64,000 nucleotides of DNA from Granulicella sapmiensis. Its GTDB lineage: Bacteria > Acidobacteriota > Terriglobia > Terriglobales > Acidobacteriaceae. The position numbers and the translations under genes were made by a program. Below, one piece after another: positions 1 to 5,958 of the stretch; positions within the stretch are counted from its first letter, which is position 1, and each line of letters opens with the position of its first letter. Location of the stretch: positions 1 to 64,000 of the forward strand of contig JAMFSR010000032.1 in the NCBI GenBank assembly GCA_026225395.1. The letters run 5' to 3'. The notes under the pieces are model-generated. The model was not told the DNA's origin. It saw only the letters and a program-made list of their open reading frames with translations, and did not search any database.

Positions 1-266
1 AGTGCTGGCGATGCATCGAAGAAACCCAATGAATAAGCTCTATTTTACGCGCTACGCGTAACGTCGCCCTCAACAACAACTCCCTGCCACGTCCAACAAT
101 GAGCAGAACCAAGTATCTGACCGGTCTCAAAGCGGGACTATGAGAGGGTTGTATCTGAGGGAGGAACCGATGGGCTGACACGTATCCTGAAAATATTTTG
201 AGATAAACTGTAGTTTCATGAATGGAAGGTGATAGGGTAATGACTTGAGTCTTCTCGGAGGTTCGT
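1..266. other. Left edge, no gene recognised
   Basis: No coding sequence could be supported here. A short perfect inverted repeat (TTACGCG-CTA-CGCGTAA, about 45-61) is the only structure noticed. A GGAGG ribosome binding site for the next gene lies at about 257-261. Confidence 0.4.
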
Positions 267-1088
267 ATGTCAGGTGAAATGCCAACAAAAACAGGAGAAG
301 AGGTCTCGACCGGAGCGAGCGCGTCAGATCGGAAGCCCCGAATCGCCCAACCTCCATATCTACAATTCCGGGAGGCAATCCGCATAGCCGAGCAAATATA
401 TGAGCAGGGAGGCGGCACGGCGGATAACAACCTCCTAACCGTTATCTTGAAAAATTCGGTAAGCAGCTCTTCCTTCTCAAGAAAGCTTCAGGCCCTACGC
501 TTGTACAAGCTGACGTCCAGTGCGGTGGTTCCGGTTTCTCTTACCGAGGTAGGACTCTCGATTGTCGCCCCAAAGGACGAGGCGGCTCGCGCATTGAACT
601 TGAAAAGCGCGGCGATTGGGCCAGAAGTATTTCGCCGCTCGTACGAACGTTTGAAGGGAAAACTCCTTCCGCAGGATGAGTTCCTCCGCAATTCATTTAT
701 GCACGATCTGCAGCTACCCAATAAGGTCGTAGCAGATGCGTGGGTAGATAGTTTTAAAGCCGCACTCGAAACCGCTGGCCTGCTACTGGCGAGGTCTGAC
801 GGCAAGACTCAAGTGCTAGAAGGACAGACTCCACCAGTTGTGGAACCAGAGCCAAAAGGCGAGGAAAGGCAGGAACTTTCTAATCTGCTCCGCCAAGACG
901 TACCTCCAAGTCTCGAGAGGCCATTGGATCCGGGACAAGGCCATGCCACCAAAATCACGCTTGCCGACGGCCGCCTAGCGACCATCTTCATCCCAGATCG
1001 CCTTTCAAAAAGAGACGCGACGAGGCTGAAGGGAGCGCTTGTAGGGATCGCCGCCATCATTGATTCAATGGTGGAGGAGGAAGATTGA
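267..1088 (+). CDS. Hypothetical protein, 273 aa
   Basis: Seen: an open frame with a strong GGAGG ribosome binding site five bases before the ATG. The first 25 residues are polar and probably disordered. Residues about 30-180 look like a compact helical, winged-helix-like domain (EAIRIAEQIYEQGG, LQALRLYKL, then a V-P-V-S-L-T turn resembling a wing). Residues 180-225 are a Pro/Glu-rich linker. The last 45 residues include ATIFIPDRLSKRDATRLKGA, probably a beta-hairpin plus helix. There is no signal peptide or membrane segment, so it is probably cytoplasmic. I do not recognise the family. The winged-helix reading is inference from pattern only, and DNA or RNA binding is possible but unproven. 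It stands alone; the next genes are unrelated microproteins. Confidence 0.8.
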   Translation: MSGEMPTKTGEEVSTGASASDRKPRIAQPPYLQFREAIRIAEQIYEQGGGTADNNLLTVILKNSVSSSSFSRKLQALRLYKLTSSAVVPVSLTEVGLSIVAPKDEAARALNLKSAAIGPEVFRRSYERLKGKLLPQDEFLRNSFMHDLQLPNKVVADAWVDSFKAALETAGLLLARSDGKTQVLEGQTPPVVEPEPKGEERQELSNLLRQDVPPSLERPLDPGQGHATKITLADGRLATIFIPDRLSKRDATRLKGALVGIAAIIDSMVEEED

Positions 1089-1185
1089 AAGTGAGGCGAC
1101 CAAATCGTCGTCTTATTAGATGTTGCTGGGCAATTGCAGACAGCAATGGCGGAAGGTCATCACCCTTCCGCCACTGGAGGCCCAC

Positions 1186-1308
1186 ATGAAAAATGTGGAA
1201 GTAGTAAATCTACGCCGGTATTTCAAGCATTATCGTACCGGCGTGGTGTACGACGCTTATGACTATGGCCACAAGGCGTGGCCAATAGGCAAAAGCACGA
1301 AGCGGTAA
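1186..1308 (+). CDS. Basic microprotein, 40 aa
   Basis: A 40-codon frame begins MKNVEVVNLRRYFKHYRTG and has a good GGAGG ribosome binding site at 1176-1180, which makes this ATG more credible than the in-frame one at 1120. The product is very basic (many K/R/H) with several tyrosines, has no signal peptide, and has no family I recognise. It is followed by two hairpins and then another microprotein gene. Whether it is expressed cannot be decided from sequence alone. Confidence 0.45.
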   Translation: MKNVEVVNLRRYFKHYRTGVVYDAYDYGHKAWPIGKSTKR

Positions 1309-1313
1309 GCGCC

Positions 1314-1367
1314 AAGAGTGTTTGAGCACTCTTTCCAACAATCGGGGGTGGCACCACCACCCCTGAT
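1314..1367 (+). other. Two consecutive hairpins between microprotein genes
   Basis: The first hairpin is AAGAGTG-TTTGAG-CACTCTT (1314-1333), perfect over 7 bp. The second is an 11-bp stem with one mismatch, 1341-1351 against 1357-1367 (ATCGGGGGTGG with CCACCCCTGAT). Neither has a long T-run, so they may be weak terminators or a structured leader of the next gene. Confidence 0.4.
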
Positions 1368-1421
1368 TCAACACCAACGATGGACTAACAATCAAGAGGA
1401 AAGAATCAGGAGCCCAGCAAA

Positions 1422-1613
1422 ATGTCTAAAATCAGCAATTTACCGCCCGGAACAATCGCTCCACGATCAGGGGAATACACCACGGTTGGACCTCGCGGTG
1501 GTCGCGGCGCAGAAGTAACTGTCCCGCGAGGGCACGTGCTGCCACCAACGCCATCGCCCGGAAGCAGCTATACCTTGACACGCCCAGCTCGTAATGGTGC
1601 GGGTAGAAAATAG
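1422..1613 (+). CDS. YjzC-like small protein, 63 aa
   Basis: The protein contains PPGTIAPRSGEYTTVGPRGG followed by a GHVLPPTP segment. This matches the layout of the YjzC-like family (PG-x-x-AP-x-SG-x-Y-x-x-xGPRGG, then LPPTP). Family members are about 55-65 residues, so this one is full length. The function of the family is not established; the proteins are short, Pro/Gly-rich and probably cytosolic. A weak AGGAG lies about 10 bases before the ATG, and a clear intrinsic terminator follows 15 bases after the stop. Family assignment is from motif memory and could be confirmed with an HMM search. Confidence 0.65.
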   Translation: MSKISNLPPGTIAPRSGEYTTVGPRGGRGAEVTVPRGHVLPPTPSPGSSYTLTRPARNGAGRK

Positions 1614-1627
1614 CAAAAGCGAATTTT

Positions 1628-1656
1628 AGGCCGCGACCTCCAGCGCGGCCTATTTT
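1628..1656 (+). terminator. Intrinsic terminator of the YjzC-like gene
   Basis: AGGCCGCG (1628-1635) pairs perfectly with CGCGGCCT (1644-1651) around an 8-nt loop and is followed by the T-rich TATTTTCTTT. Confidence 0.75.
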
Positions 1657-1665
1657 CTTTAACTT

Positions 1666-1880
1666 CATGTTCCCCGCTCATGCGGGGGAACATGAGACAA
1701 GGCACTCAGAGCGGGTGCCCCCGATCTCTCGCACTTGGAGATCGGGGTGTTCGCCCGGCAAGACAGCCGAGCGGGCCAAGCTTCCAGGTACCCCAAGGCT
1801 TCAGCCTTGGGTTTCACACGCCCCACCCAAAATCCCTTCCACTCTGCCGAAGGCCGGAGTGAAGCCGCAGGCGCAGCGGC
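1666..1880. repeat. Cluster of palindromic intergenic repeats
   Basis: At least three strong inverted repeats follow one another with no gene. They are TCATGTTCCCCGC against GCGGGGGAACATGA (about 1665-1694, one bulge), CCCCGATCTC/GAGATCGGGG (1719-1728 and 1738-1747, perfect 10 bp), and CCCAAGGCT/AGCCTTGGG (1792-1800 and 1803-1811). A weaker CACTC...GAGTG hairpin lies near 1840-1860. The second resembles in style (GTGCCCC-dyad-GGGGTG) the repeats found inside purL at the other end of the window. These look like REP-type dispersed elements. Confidence 0.6.
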
Positions 1881-1932
1881 CAAATTGCCTTCCTCCAAAC
1901 CCGCACGAACTCCCGCGTTACACTCCCACCCC

Positions 1933-2100
1933 ATGCCGACCAACTTCGACCCCGCAACTGAAGATGACTGGCTCTTCCGCAATCGCGATGCCGTCAACGC
2001 CGCGCTCGACCAAAGCTTCGCCCAGGCTAAGCGCAGCGAAGGCTACGCGCCCGAGGAATTCCAGGCCATCCTCGACCGGCACCGCGCCGCCCGCAACTGA
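1933..2100 (+). CDS. Small acidic protein, possibly stability-determinant (PaaA2-like) antitoxin
   Basis: The 55-aa product starts MPTNFDPATEDDWLFRNRDA and continues with a helical stretch ending EEFQAILDRHRAARN. The W-L-x-R-x-x-V-x-x-A-L...EEF-x-x-I pattern recalls the PaaA2/stability-determinant antitoxins of ParE-type toxins. No ribosome binding site is visible before the ATG. The next gene downstream is on the opposite strand and is not a ParE homologue, so if this is an antitoxin it is an orphan. It lies at the edge of the palindromic repeat cluster. Both expression and family are uncertain. Confidence 0.4.
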   Translation: MPTNFDPATEDDWLFRNRDAVNAALDQSFAQAKRSEGYAPEEFQAILDRHRAARN

Positions 2101-2109
2101 ATTGCCGCC

Positions 2110-2448
2110 CTAGCGCATCGTGATCTCAAAGCTGCCCGGCTGTTGGCCTTGCCGTACTTCAGCCTGCACGCCCATCACCTGGGGCCATTCGCCTTCTCTC
2201 ATCGACACCGTCAGGGTGTAACTACCGCTGAACTCCAACTCCGTTGGCTTGGGCTCGCCCGCTGGCTTCCCGCCGCTCCACTCGAGCTCCCAGTACAGCA
2301 TCGAGTGCGACGAAAGGCCCGTTCCGGGGCGCGGTTCCTCGCCGCGAAACTTCGCGTTGTCGCCCAGCGTTACCCGGGCGAGCCTGAAGTTGGCCTGGCT
2401 ATTGTTGATGAGGCGGATCGCGGTAGTACGAGCTGCATTGGTTTCCAT
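2110..2448 (-). CDS. Hypothetical protein, 112 aa, probable beta-sandwich
   Basis: The frame starts at a METNAARTT methionine with a GAGGGA ribosome binding site upstream on the minus strand. The sequence alternates hydrophobic and polar residues (TAIRLINNS, FRLARVTLG, SMLYWELEWSGG, SYTLTVSMREG, FEITMR), as expected for an all-beta domain of about 110 residues. It has no signal peptide or cysteines. The arrangement loosely recalls aegerolysin-like folds, but key residues were not recognised, so no function is proposed. Its 3' end lies 9 bases from the convergent small gene at 1933. Confidence 0.6.
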   Translation of the reverse strand: METNAARTTAIRLINNSQANFRLARVTLGDNAKFRGEEPRPGTGLSSHSMLYWELEWSGGKPAGEPKPTELEFSGSYTLTVSMREGEWPQVMGVQAEVRQGQQPGSFEITMR

Positions 2449-2550
2449 AGTTTCCCTCGCGGCGAAATACTAGCCCATTTCGCGTTGCTGGAACAAGCAG
2501 ATTGGAACCGGGGCTTGAAGCCGAGCGCAGCAACCGTTCCTGCGGCCAGT

Positions 2551-2577
2551 CTCTACTCCTTACTCCTTACTCATTAG
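2551..2577 (+). repeat. Heptad tandem repeat, copy A (TACTCCT units)
   Basis: TACTCCT is repeated 2-3 times, ending in ACTCATTAG. It abuts the point where the ester-cyclase relic becomes recognisable (2577). Similar TTCACTA heptads occur at 2846-2870 and 3554-3579. Confidence 0.5.
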
Positions 2578-2774
2578 TCGTCCGCTGGTCCGTCAAAATG
2601 AACCACACCGGCGACGCTCTCGGAATCGCCCCAACCGGAGAGCCCGTCGCCCTGTCAGGCATTTCCATATGCCAGATTCAGGACGGCCAAATCATCAAGG
2701 GATGGAACGCCCTCGACCTGACACGCATCACCGCACATCTCTCCAAAATCGCCGCCGATCAGGCCCTAAGCTAA
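2577..2774 (+). pseudogene. C-terminal relic of a SnoaL-like ester cyclase
   Basis: The frame reads VVRWSVKMNHTGDALGIAPT, then VALSGISICQIQDGQIIKGW followed by N. This is the conserved C-terminal half of SnoaL-like polyketide/ester cyclases (R-W-x-x-x-x-THTG-x-x-x-GIPPTG-x-x-V-x-x-x-GI-x-x-x-x-x-DGKI-x-x-x-W-N-x-x-D). Members are normally about 130-150 residues; only about 65 remain, and the N-terminal half with its aromatic pocket is missing. Sequence directly upstream is a heptad repeat, which suggests a recombination or deletion junction. An internal ATG at 2598 could start a 58-aa peptide, but no function would be expected. Confidence 0.6.
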
Positions 2775-2845
2775 CCCGGCTCCGGCTGCCAGCCCTTAAA
2801 AGCCAAGGGCTGCGACGCCATCAACACGCCGCAACCCTGCTTATC

Positions 2846-2870
2846 TTTATTCACTATTCACTACTAACTG
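2846..2870 (+). repeat. Heptad tandem repeat, copy B (TTCACTA units)
   Basis: TTATTCACTATTCACTACTA, two to three TTCACTA-like heptads, ends just before the stop codon of the convergent gene 2873-3322. Confidence 0.5.
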
Positions 2871-2872
2871 CC

Positions 2873-3322
2873 TTACCGGTGTCCACCACGACCACGCGCT
2901 CCACCGCCTCCATGGAAGCCCGGCAACGCATGCTCGCCGCCTGCGCCATGGTTCGGCTGCGCGACAACATTGCCACGCCCATCGCGCGCTTCATTTCCCT
3001 GGAAGTGGTTGAACTGCTGCGCTCCGCGCCCAGGCAGCGGTCCGTGATAGCCATTGTGCGGGTCAAACCGGTTGTCGACATGCCCATGGAATCCAGCCGG
3101 CCCATGAAACCACGGCCCAGCCCCGAAGAATACCCCTCCGGAAAACCAATCCGGCCCATAGTATCCATACGGCGCGCAGTCATACGGCGCATAGTCAAAG
3201 TACCCATACGGACAATCGGGAGCAACTCCGATCCCGATAGCGATCTGTGAAGGCGCGGCCTTGGTCGAGGCAAACGCAGCTAAGGCGACGGTGGACAATA
3301 CAAGCGGTTTCCAGAAAGACAT
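2873..3322 (-). CDS. Secreted Gly/His/Tyr-rich protein
   Basis: The start is placed at MSFWKPLVLSTVALAAF, the beginning of a clear Sec signal peptide (cleavage near STKA-AP), rather than at the longer upstream ATG. A GGAG lies about 12 bases upstream. The mature protein opens with an aromatic-rich segment containing CPYGYFDYAPYDCAPYGYYG and then WFHGPAGFHGH. It ends in a low-complexity Gly/His/Arg tail (GFHGGGGARGRGGHR). The two cysteines could form a disulphide. Similar exported proteins are annotated as hypothetical in many soil proteobacteria and acidobacteria, with no established function. The His-rich tail could bind metal, which is inference only. It is monocistronic as far as can be seen. 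Confidence 0.7.
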   Translation of the reverse strand: MSFWKPLVLSTVALAAFASTKAAPSQIAIGIGVAPDCPYGYFDYAPYDCAPYGYYGPDWFSGGVFFGAGPWFHGPAGFHGHVDNRFDPHNGYHGPLPGRGAQQFNHFQGNEARDGRGNVVAQPNHGAGGEHALPGFHGGGGARGRGGHR

Positions 3323-3439
3323 GACGTTCAATCTCCAATCCACTTGGGATGGCATCAACACCCCCTAAGGTTTCCCACAACCCCCAAACTCAAAAATCTT
3401 GTCAACCCCCCATCCCCTCTAACTCCAACATTCAAAACC

Positions 3440-3485
3440 AAATAGAGCTGGCATAGTTACCCCACCCAATTAGCTACAATTAACT
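3440..3485 (+). promoter_or_regulatory. Conserved leader module 1, copy A
   Basis: AAATAG-(N)-TGGCATAGTTACCCCA is followed by a GCTA-rich stretch and TTAAC. It is nearly identical to 19801-19846 in front of a different gene. TACAAT at 3475-3480 could be a -10 box. The function is unknown; a promoter is the simplest reading. Confidence 0.55.
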
Positions 3486-3511
3486 CAGCAAACAATTCTT
3501 CCCACAAAACC

Positions 3512-3550
3512 AGGGCTGCAGTCGCCAAGCGACTGCAACCCTCGTTTTTT
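3512..3550 (+). terminator. Orphan intrinsic terminator inside a leader
   Basis: AGGGCTGCAGTCGC (3512-3525) pairs with GCGACTGCAACCCT (3529-3542) around a CAA loop, with one G-T pair, followed by CG and six T. No plus-strand coding gene ends just upstream. It therefore either terminates a short RNA begun at module 1 (3440-3485) or attenuates the downstream gene. Confidence 0.75.
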
Positions 3551-3553
3551 GCC

Positions 3554-3579
3554 TTATTCACTACTCACTATTCACTGCC
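3554..3579 (+). repeat. Heptad tandem repeat, copy C (TTCACTA units)
   Basis: TTATTCACTACTCACTATTC then ACTGCC, the same heptad as copy B (2846-2870), directly after the orphan terminator. Confidence 0.5.
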
Positions 3580-3599
3580 CACCCTAACCCCTTATCCTG

Positions 3600-3718
3600 C
3601 AATAATTTGCACTCAACTCGCATAGAATCAACCGCTTACGAGATCCCCCTCCCCTGGAGCGCAACAAAACAAACCACTTACCTACAAGATACCCACTACA
3701 TAGGGGGGAGGGGGGTAC
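3600..3718 (+). promoter_or_regulatory. Conserved leader module 2, copy A
   Basis: About 120 bp align closely to 19947-20064. Shared blocks include TTTGCA(N)CAACTCG(N)TAGAATC, CGCTTRCGAGAT, AAACCACTTAC, AAGATACCCRCTACATA and GGGGGGAGGGGGGTACC. It lies in the 5' region of the gene at 3769, as copy B lies before the gene at 20137. The two downstream proteins are unrelated, so the conservation belongs to the leader: shared promoter, riboregulator or mobile repeat. Confidence 0.6.
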
Positions 3719-3720
3719 CA

Positions 3721-3741
3721 CCCCCAACCCCCAACCCCCAA
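3721..3741 (+). repeat. Triple CCCCCAA tract
   Basis: Three CCCCCAA units follow the G-rich end of leader module 2. The minus strand has three G5 runs separated by TT plus a further GG, able in principle to form a G-quadruplex. On the mRNA the C-tract could instead pair with the preceding G6-A-G6 run and form a stable hairpin before the ribosome binding site. Confidence 0.5.
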
Positions 3742-3768
3742 CACCTGTTCCACCAAGGAGAGAACAAA

Positions 3769-4479
3769 ATGCCAACAACCTTCTGCCGCCACATCAAGAC
3801 CAACGGCCGCCGCTGCTGCTCACCCGCCCTCCGCACCCGGGCCTTCTGCTACTTCCACGAGAAATCCCACGCCCGCCTGAAGTCCGTTCGTCCACCTACC
3901 GGGGAGGAAATCGACACCATCATCCACTCCAAGCAGCTCGACCGCGGCCAGCTCCAGCGCGAGCCACTCCTCGCCCAGTACTGGGGCATCACGCCCAACG
4001 GCCCGCTCATCTTCGACTTTCCCGCCCTCGACGACCCCGAATCCATCCAGTCCTCGCTCTCCATGCTCATCCTCGCCCTCGGCCAAAACCGCATCGACGC
4101 CAAACGCGCCGCCCCCATCCTCTACGGCCTCCAGGTGGCCTCGCAAAACGTCTCTCGTCTCACCACCTACACCCAGACTCAGGTCGTTCGCGAAACCACC
4201 ATCGATGAAACCGGCACAGAGATAGCACTCGACGAAGACCCCATCGAAATCATCCAGTCCCGCGAGACCCAAGCCGCCATCGAGCGCGAAGAAGCCGAAG
4301 AGGAAGCCCAACGCCGCAGAGACGAAGGCGACTATGACGAAGACGAAGATGTGGAAGCTGAAGCTGAAGCCGACGATGAAAGCGAAAGCGAAAGCACAAA
4401 CGACGCCCAGGATCCCGAACAACCTCAGGGCCCCGTGCAACCGTCCATCTCCCAGCTCAGAAGCTTCCTTCTCAAATGA
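3769..4479 (+). CDS. Cys/His-knuckle protein with acidic C-terminus, 236 aa
   Basis: The ATG with an AAGGAG ribosome binding site is preferred over the longer upstream frame. The first 35 residues contain C6-x-H8, C16-C17, C27 and H30 (FCRHIKTNGRRCC...CYFHE), a likely small zinc-binding knuckle. Residues 50-150 form a helical central region (PESIQSSLSMLILALGQNRI, AAPILYGLQVASQN). Residues 175-225 are extremely acidic (EDEDVEAEAEADDESESES), probably disordered. I know similar proteins only as hypothetical acidobacterial families; DNA or RNA binding by the knuckle is inference. It is preceded by a 330-bp conserved leader and ends in a terminator overlapping its stop codon, so it is monocistronic. 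Confidence 0.75.
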   Translation: MPTTFCRHIKTNGRRCCSPALRTRAFCYFHEKSHARLKSVRPPTGEEIDTIIHSKQLDRGQLQREPLLAQYWGITPNGPLIFDFPALDDPESIQSSLSMLILALGQNRIDAKRAAPILYGLQVASQNVSRLTTYTQTQVVRETTIDETGTEIALDEDPIEIIQSRETQAAIEREEAEEEAQRRRDEGDYDEDEDVEAEAEADDESESESTNDAQDPEQPQGPVQPSISQLRSFLLK

Positions 4480-4493
4480 GAAGGAAGCGTTTC
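4463..4493 (+). terminator. Terminator hairpin overlapping a stop codon
   Basis: GCTTCCTTCTCA (4463-4474) and TGAGAAGGAAGC (4477-4488) form a perfect 12-bp stem with a 2-nt loop. The TGA stop codon of the preceding gene (4477-4479) is inside the stem. Only a short T-run follows. Confidence 0.6.
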
Positions 4494-4638
4494 GCAGAAG
4501 TATCCCTCCCTGAAGCGCTAACCAAACCCACCTCCATGGGTCTTACAGCAATCATTTGTCGTTATAGTGTCTAAGACCCCCATAAAACCCCACCAATCGT
4601 GGTCCGGAAATGCCTGCGCCGGTGTCTAAAGGAAAACC

Positions 4639-5778
4639 ATGAAGAAATTGCTGCTGTGGATGTGGATGTCTCTCTTGATGTCAGGTGCGGCCTTGCAGGC
4701 GCAGGAGCTCGTTGGTCAGTGGCAGGGTACGCTCCATCAGGGTAACAACGACCTCCGTCTCATCATGAAGGTATTCAAGGGAGACAATAGCGCCCTCAAA
4801 GCAGACTTCTTCGCCGTCGACCATCCCGGTCAACCCATCCACGCCACATCCATCACACGCGACGGCACCTCCATCAAGATTGCCATCAACATGATGGGTG
4901 TCAACTACGAAGGCGCTCTCAGCGCTGACGGCAAGACCATCAACGGCACTTGGACCCAGGCCAATCCATTGCCACTCAACTTCACGCTCTCCACCAAAGA
5001 GACCGCGTGGGAAATCCCCGCTCCTCCGCCCCCGCCCAAGCTCATGGCCACCGGCGCGAACCCCACCTTCGACGTCGCCACCATCAAGCCCAACGACAGC
5101 AACGCCACACACATGCAGGGCCTTAACATCCTTCCACCGAACAAATTCCGAACCCGCGCCTCCTCGCTCACCGACCTCATCGAGTTCGCCTATCAAATCC
5201 AGGACAAGCAGCTCGTCGGCGCTCCCGACTGGGCCAATAAGGATCGCTACGACGTCGACGCCATCCCTGATACCGAAGGCCTGCCAAACCCCGAGCAGGT
5301 CCGCATCATGATGAGGAAGCTCCTCGCCGACCGCTTCGGGCTCAAGTTCCATCATGAAAAGCGCGAGCTTTCGGCCTTCACCCTCACGGTTGCCAAGACC
5401 GGCTCCAAACTCAAACCCACCGAGTCCACCGGCCCGCTTCCCGGCATAGGCATGGGCTCGGGCAAGGGAGGCACCAGCCTTCGCCTGTTCAACGGAAACC
5501 TCGACGAGTTCATCTCGTTCCTGCAGACCCGCGTTCTGGATCGCCCCGTGGTCAACCAGACAGGCCTCACCGGCCGCTACGATCTGGTCGTCACCTTCAC
5601 GCCGGATGACTCGATGCCGGGCGTTCCTGTGATTGCCTCTAAGACTGAGGACGCGACTGAGACCGCACCTTCGCTCTTTGAAGCCTTCCAGCAGCAACTC
5701 GGCCTCAAGCTCACCGCGGAGAAAACACCGGTCGACGTCATCGTCATCGACCACGTAGAGAAGCCATCGGCGAACTAA
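4639..5778 (+). CDS. TIGR03435 family protein with extra N-terminal beta domain
   Basis: The signal peptide is residues 1-21 (cleavage near LQAQ-EL). Residues about 22-125 form a beta-rich domain (LVGQWQGTL, then GALSADGKTINGTWTQ). It resembles the N-terminal domain found ahead of some acidobacterial serine hydrolases. After a Pro-rich hinge (PAPPPPPK), residues 140-379 are the TIGR03435/DUF3738 domain: FDVATIKPN, LTDLIEFAYQIQ, MMRKLLADRFGLKFH, VVNQTGLTGRYDL, LFEAFQQQLGLKL, VDVIVIDHVEKPSAN. The function of this family, hugely expanded in Acidobacteria, is unknown; members are exported. At 379 aa it is longer than its two neighbours because of the added domain. AAAGGA precedes the ATG. Confidence 0.88.
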   Translation: MKKLLLWMWMSLLMSGAALQAQELVGQWQGTLHQGNNDLRLIMKVFKGDNSALKADFFAVDHPGQPIHATSITRDGTSIKIAINMMGVNYEGALSADGKTINGTWTQANPLPLNFTLSTKETAWEIPAPPPPPKLMATGANPTFDVATIKPNDSNATHMQGLNILPPNKFRTRASSLTDLIEFAYQIQDKQLVGAPDWANKDRYDVDAIPDTEGLPNPEQVRIMMRKLLADRFGLKFHHEKRELSAFTLTVAKTGSKLKPTESTGPLPGIGMGSGKGGTSLRLFNGNLDEFISFLQTRVLDRPVVNQTGLTGRYDLVVTFTPDDSMPGVPVIASKTEDATETAPSLFEAFQQQLGLKLTAEKTPVDVIVIDHVEKPSAN

Positions 5779-5889
5779 AGCAAATTACCTGTGAGTGTAT
5801 AGGGAGGCTCGGGTATCAACGTCGTTTTCTCTCAAGGAAAACGACTCTGCACAATGATTCAACTCCACAGCAACAGGTAATTTGCTCTA
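5776..5889. repeat. MITE-like 114-bp element with terminal inverted repeats
   Basis: The left end TAAAGCAAATTACCTGT (5776-5792) and right end ACAGGTAATTTGCTCTA (5873-5889) are inverted repeats matching at 16 of 17 positions, bounded by TA. The centre carries a second perfect dyad, GTCGTTTTC (5821-5829) and GAAAACGAC (5837-5845). The TAA stop of the preceding gene is formed by the left end. It could be a small non-autonomous transposon or an elaborate terminator. Confidence 0.5.
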
Positions 5890-5958
5890 GCTCGCTGTTA
5901 ACCACTTGCCCCGTCAATCGTATTAAACGTATCGGAAAATCAAGACGAGGTAGTTGCA

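Noticed and set aside
1933-2100. Complete toxin-antitoxin pair at the stability-determinant-like gene
   Set aside because: No ParE-like toxin frame exists next to it; only an orphan antitoxin reading is possible.
3440-3485. Sigma-54 promoter in leader module 1 (TGGCA...)
   Set aside because: The GG and GC elements are not separated by the required 10 bases, in either copy.
4681-5754. 357-codon minus-strand frame
   Set aside because: Antisense shadow of the first TIGR03435 gene.
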